Part shown: one piece after another, positions 5,949 to 7,661 of the stretch
Layout of the letters: each line of letters opens with the position of its first letter
Numbering within the stretch: position 1 is the stretch's first letter
Source of the DNA: Campylobacterota bacterium
GTDB lineage: Bacteria > Campylobacterota > Campylobacteria > Campylobacterales > Sulfurimonadaceae
Assembly: GCA_013153755.1 (NCBI GenBank)
Contig: JAADDU010000068.1
Coordinates: forward strand, 1-7,661
Length of the DNA stretch: 7,661 nucleotides
Direction of reading: 5' to 3'
Program-made: the position numbers and the translations under genes
The notes under the pieces: model-generated
Told to the model about the DNA's origin: nothing
Databases searched by the model: none
What the model saw: only the letters and a program-made list of their open reading frames with translations

Positions 5949-6482
5949 CTAATATAAACCAAACTTACCATCATTTCTTTTGTATAAAACACGAGTTTTA
6001 TCTTCGTTATCTAAAAAGATTTCAAACATTTTACCACTCTCTTTTAAGTCATTAAGTACATCTTCTACTTCACGAGGTTTATAAAGGTCAAGCTCTACGG
6101 GGATGATTTCATCTTCGTTTGACTCTGCTTCTTCTTTTACATCAACACTTTGTGCTTTTGCTTCGTTTAATCCAACTTTATGATGTTCTGTATCTTTATC
6201 GTGCATACGACGCATAGCTTTTTGAGCTCTTTGTGTAGCCATATCTATGGCAGCATATAAGTCACCATCATTTTGTTTGATGATGATAGAGTTTTTGTGT
6301 GCAAGATTTATAACAAACTCAACAACAGAGTGTTCTTTGCCTTTTTTCGTTTGTGTAGATACAACCACATTTACAGATATAATATCCATGTTGTACTTAC
6401 TAAGTGTTTCTATAGATGTGTTTACATGAGCTTTTATAGCTTCAGTTAGTTCTAAATGTCTTCCAGTTATAGAGATATTCAT
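5949..6482 (-). CDS. hpf: Long-form ribosome hibernation promoting factor
   Basis: HPF binds the 30S decoding region when growth slows; the long form dimerises ribosomes into inactive 100S particles through its C-terminal domain. The 177-residue protein has an S30AE N-domain (1-95; ITGRHLELTEAI, then DLYAAIDMATQRAQKAMRR at 74-92), an acidic linker (about 96-125) and the C-terminal dimerisation domain (126-177) with YKPREVEDVL and the FEIFLDN...VLYKRNDGKFGLY end. The C-domain keeps the family's phenylalanines and DG-x-[FY]-GL tail, but its K-P-M-[ST]-like motif reads KPREVE. The ATG at 6482 has AAAAGGA 7 bases upstream and its own extended -10 promoter, so it is probably monocistronic. Readthrough from the prepilin genes 55 bases upstream is also possible. 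It converges on the nuclease gene. Confidence 0.95.
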   Translation of the reverse strand: MNISITGRHLELTEAIKAHVNTSIETLSKYNMDIISVNVVVSTQTKKGKEHSVVEFVINLAHKNSIIIKQNDGDLYAAIDMATQRAQKAMRRMHDKDTEHHKVGLNEAKAQSVDVKEEAESNEDEIIPVELDLYKPREVEDVLNDLKESGKMFEIFLDNEDKTRVLYKRNDGKFGLY

Positions 6483-6490
6483 AACAAAAT

Positions 6491-6526
6491 CCTTTTAATA
6501 TTTTATCTGATTATAACATTAAAAGG
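6491..6526. repeat. Inverted repeat flanking the hpf promoter and including its ribosome-binding site
   Basis: CCTTTTAA (6491-6498) and TTAAAAGG (6519-6526) are perfect 8-bp inverted repeats 20 bases apart. On the hpf strand the downstream arm contains the AAAAGG of the Shine-Dalgarno, while the upstream arm lies before the -10 box. It could be an operator at DNA level, or a hairpin in RNA reading through from the prepilin genes. Confidence 0.5.
6503..6518 (-). promoter_or_regulatory. hpf promoter, extended -10
   Basis: Read on the minus strand, TGTTATAAT (6518 to 6510) is an exact TGnTATAAT. The expected start is near 6503, giving a leader of about 21 bases with AAAAGGA (6496 to 6490) 7 bases before the ATG. 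No convincing -35 is visible (GTTTTA at 17-bp spacing). Confidence 0.65.
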
Positions 6527-6537
6527 TTTATGTAAAA

Positions 6538-7008
6538 CTATAATTTTTGAATACTTCTTCTAAAATATCTTATAGGTTCTAAACTTAAATTTTGATCCTC
6601 TTTTACACTCACTACTATATCCATAAGAACTGAGCCATTTTGTTCTGGAGTCATTATATTAAAATAATCATCATTAGCACTTGCACATGGAGAAGGAGCT
6701 GTATATACATACTTCATAGTTACATTTGCATCAAACATATTATCAAATGTATATATCTTATTTAACTGTGTACATGGGTTTGAGTTTGCTATATCTAAAA
6801 GAGCTAATTCAGCTGCACTTTTAGAGTAAAGAACTGCTTGTTCATAAAGATATATATCTGCTGTTCTTTTCCCTGCTTTTGTTGTCATACTTATAGAAAA
6901 AGCCATAATAGTCGCAATAATAACAACTACTGCAATAGCCATAATCATAGCAAAGCCAGACTTTTTACCTCTAGTAGATGCTCTTAAAAAATTGTTTTTT
7001 CTTTGCAT
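6538..7008 (-). CDS. Prepilin-like minor pseudopilin (GspK/PilX type) lacking Glu5
   Basis: This 156-residue protein has a class III-like prepilin signal: a basic 18-residue leader (MQRKNNFLRASTRGKKSG), predicted cut G18/F19, then a hydrophobic helix (19-41, FAMIMAIAVVVIIATIMAF) that would anchor it in the membrane and pack into a pilus or secretion pseudopilus. The usual glutamate at mature position 5 is methionine (M23), as in tip-located GspK-type subunits. The rest is a short globular domain with two cysteines (C79, C108) that could form a disulfide. The ATG at 7008 is chosen over an in-frame ATG at 7044 because GGAGGA (7023-7018) lies 9 bases before it and the extra residues would spoil the leader. 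It overlaps the upstream prepilin gene by 25 bases. Exact family (T2SS, type IV pilus or competence) is unresolved. Confidence 0.8.
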   Translation of the reverse strand: MQRKNNFLRASTRGKKSGFAMIMAIAVVVIIATIMAFSISMTTKAGKRTADIYLYEQAVLYSKSAAELALLDIANSNPCTQLNKIYTFDNMFDANVTMKYVYTAPSPCASANDDYFNIMTPEQNGSVLMDIVVSVKEDQNLSLEPIRYFRRSIQKL

Positions 7009-7661
7009 AAAGAATAATCCTCCATAACATCTGATTTGACACATACTTGCACTTTAACAACAGAACCAACGGCTTTAAACCTAAAAGTGTCTACATTTTT
7101 CATAATTAAAGCTTTTTTTGTAGCACTTCCATCATCTTTAGTGAGATATGTATCACCATTCCAAGGTTGATAATCATAGTGTAACCATAAATCACCACTA
7201 GTGGTGTTATGTTCAACGGCATAGGCACTCCATGCTAGTTGATAGTATTCATATACATCTGTACTATTAAAATCAACTCCAGCTATACCAGTTACAAACT
7301 CATCTGGATTAGCACCTGAATTTATAGGATGGATAGAACTATTTTGTTCAGTTTGTTTAGTAAGTTTTACTCCATCCCATCCATAATTATTTATATTACT
7401 AGTAGAACCAATAAAAAATATGGCACTATCGTTTATATCACTACCACCTAATGATAAGATTTTTATCTGTTCATTTAAGGCTGTAGTATTGGTCTCAGGT
7501 GTTTTTAAAACATTAAATGTAGATAGATCTAAATCAATAATACCACTCCATAATGGTGAGTCATTCCCTCTAAACCCTTCTACATCAGAGCCTATCCATT
7601 CTAAAACTGTAGCATTTTTATCAAGTTTAGAACTTGCTAATGCTTCAAACTTAACAAAATA
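6984..7661 (-). CDS. Probable prepilin-like protein, C-terminal 225 residues (5' end beyond window)
   Basis: The minus-strand frame is open from the window edge at 7661 to TAA at 6986-6984, with 225 sense codons and codon use like its neighbours. It begins YFVKFEALAS. The visible part is a large extracellular-type domain rich in Asn, Thr, Ser and aromatics (LEWIGSDVEGF, LWSGIIDLDLS, VYEYYQLAWSAY, LHYDYQPWNGDTYL). It ends in a cysteine loop: C207 and C219 enclose 11 residues seven residues before the end, like the disulfide-bonded D-region of type IV pilins. The preceding block (ALIMKNVDTFRFKAVGSVVKVQVCV) is the style of PilW/GspJ-like pseudopilins in this phylum. The N-terminal signal is outside the window, so the prepilin call rests on the C-terminal pattern and on the overlapping prepilin gene downstream. 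No frameshift or internal stop is seen. Confidence 0.75.
   Translation of the reverse strand, partial: YFVKFEALASSKLDKNATVLEWIGSDVEGFRGNDSPLWSGIIDLDLSTFNVLKTPETNTTALNEQIKILSLGGSDINDSAIFFIGSTSNINNYGWDGVKLTKQTEQNSSIHPINSGANPDEFVTGIAGVDFNSTDVYEYYQLAWSAYAVEHNTTSGDLWLHYDYQPWNGDTYLTKDDGSATKKALIMKNVDTFRFKAVGSVVKVQVCVKSDVMEDYSLCKEKTIF
7018..7023 (-). promoter_or_regulatory. Ribosome-binding site that fixes the pseudopilin start
   Basis: GGAGGA read on the minus strand is the strongest Shine-Dalgarno in the window. It lies inside the 3' coding end of the upstream prepilin gene, 9 bases before the ATG at 7008. It supports that ATG over the one at 7044, which would start upstream of the site. Confidence 0.75.

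Noticed and set aside
6247..6429. Open frame of 60 codons on the + strand within hpf
   Set aside because: Antisense of the conserved S30AE domain, no ribosome-binding site, no family resemblance.
7009..7044. In-frame ATG at 7044 as the pseudopilin start
   Set aside because: The extra residues would put hydrophobic and cysteine residues before the basic leader, and the strong GGAGGA lies downstream of this ATG but 9 bases before the one at 7008.
1..7661. tRNA, rRNA, CRISPR array, insertion sequence or integration site
   Set aside because: No cloverleaf-like segment, regularly spaced direct repeats, transposase motif or terminal inverted repeats were seen; nearly all bases are within recognisable coding regions.

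Overview
The window is a gene-dense stretch of AT-rich bacterial chromosome. It most likely comes from a member of the Campylobacterota, probably a Sulfurimonas-like environmental lineage rather than Campylobacter or Helicobacter. The inference rests on the low GC, the MqnP-type UbiA prenyltransferase expected of the futalosine menaquinone route, the FtsW sequence style, promoters with strong -10 hexamers but no clear -35 boxes, and type II secretion/type IV pilus-like prepilins. No similarity search was possible, so the genus is a guess.

Layout. Positions 1-465 (+) hold the C-terminal part of an AMP-forming acyl ligase that runs in from the left. It meets murG tail to tail, with overlapping stop codons. 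From 4545 down to 462 (-) runs a tight five-gene operon: mqnP, an atypical PilZ-like protein, a membrane-anchored coiled-coil/HTH-like protein, ftsW and murG. Its junctions overlap by 1 or 4 bases, or are 7 bases apart. It joins lipid-quinone synthesis to lipid II synthesis (MurG) and septal glycan polymerisation (FtsW), with two poorly characterised proteins in between. A 79-bp divergent intergenic region (4546-4624) carries candidate promoters for both directions. From 4625 (+) come miaA (tRNA dimethylallyltransferase) and, overlapping it by 4 bases, a small secreted PLD-family nuclease. From 6482 down to 5949 (-) lies a long-form hibernation promoting factor (hpf). It ends 11 bases from the nuclease gene, and a hairpin inside the nuclease 3' end may terminate both. 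From 7661 down to 6538 (-) are two prepilin-like genes overlapping by 25 bases. The upstream one is cut by the window edge, so no start codon is visible and only a reading-frame translation shows it.

What stands out. No complete novel system is visible. The best leads are: (1) miaA appears to be leaderless, with a TATAAT whose expected start point falls on the A of the ATG; (2) the heptamer TAGATGC/GCATCTA occurs 19 times on the two strands, in several reading frames; (3) the hpf ribosome-binding site lies in one arm of an inverted repeat whose other arm is upstream of the hpf promoter; (4) a PilZ-like protein and a membrane HTH-like protein are translationally linked to ftsW and murG; (5) the nuclease gene is clearly more AT-rich than its neighbours. 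There is no gene-free stretch longer than about 80 bases. I saw no tRNA, rRNA, CRISPR array or insertion sequence.
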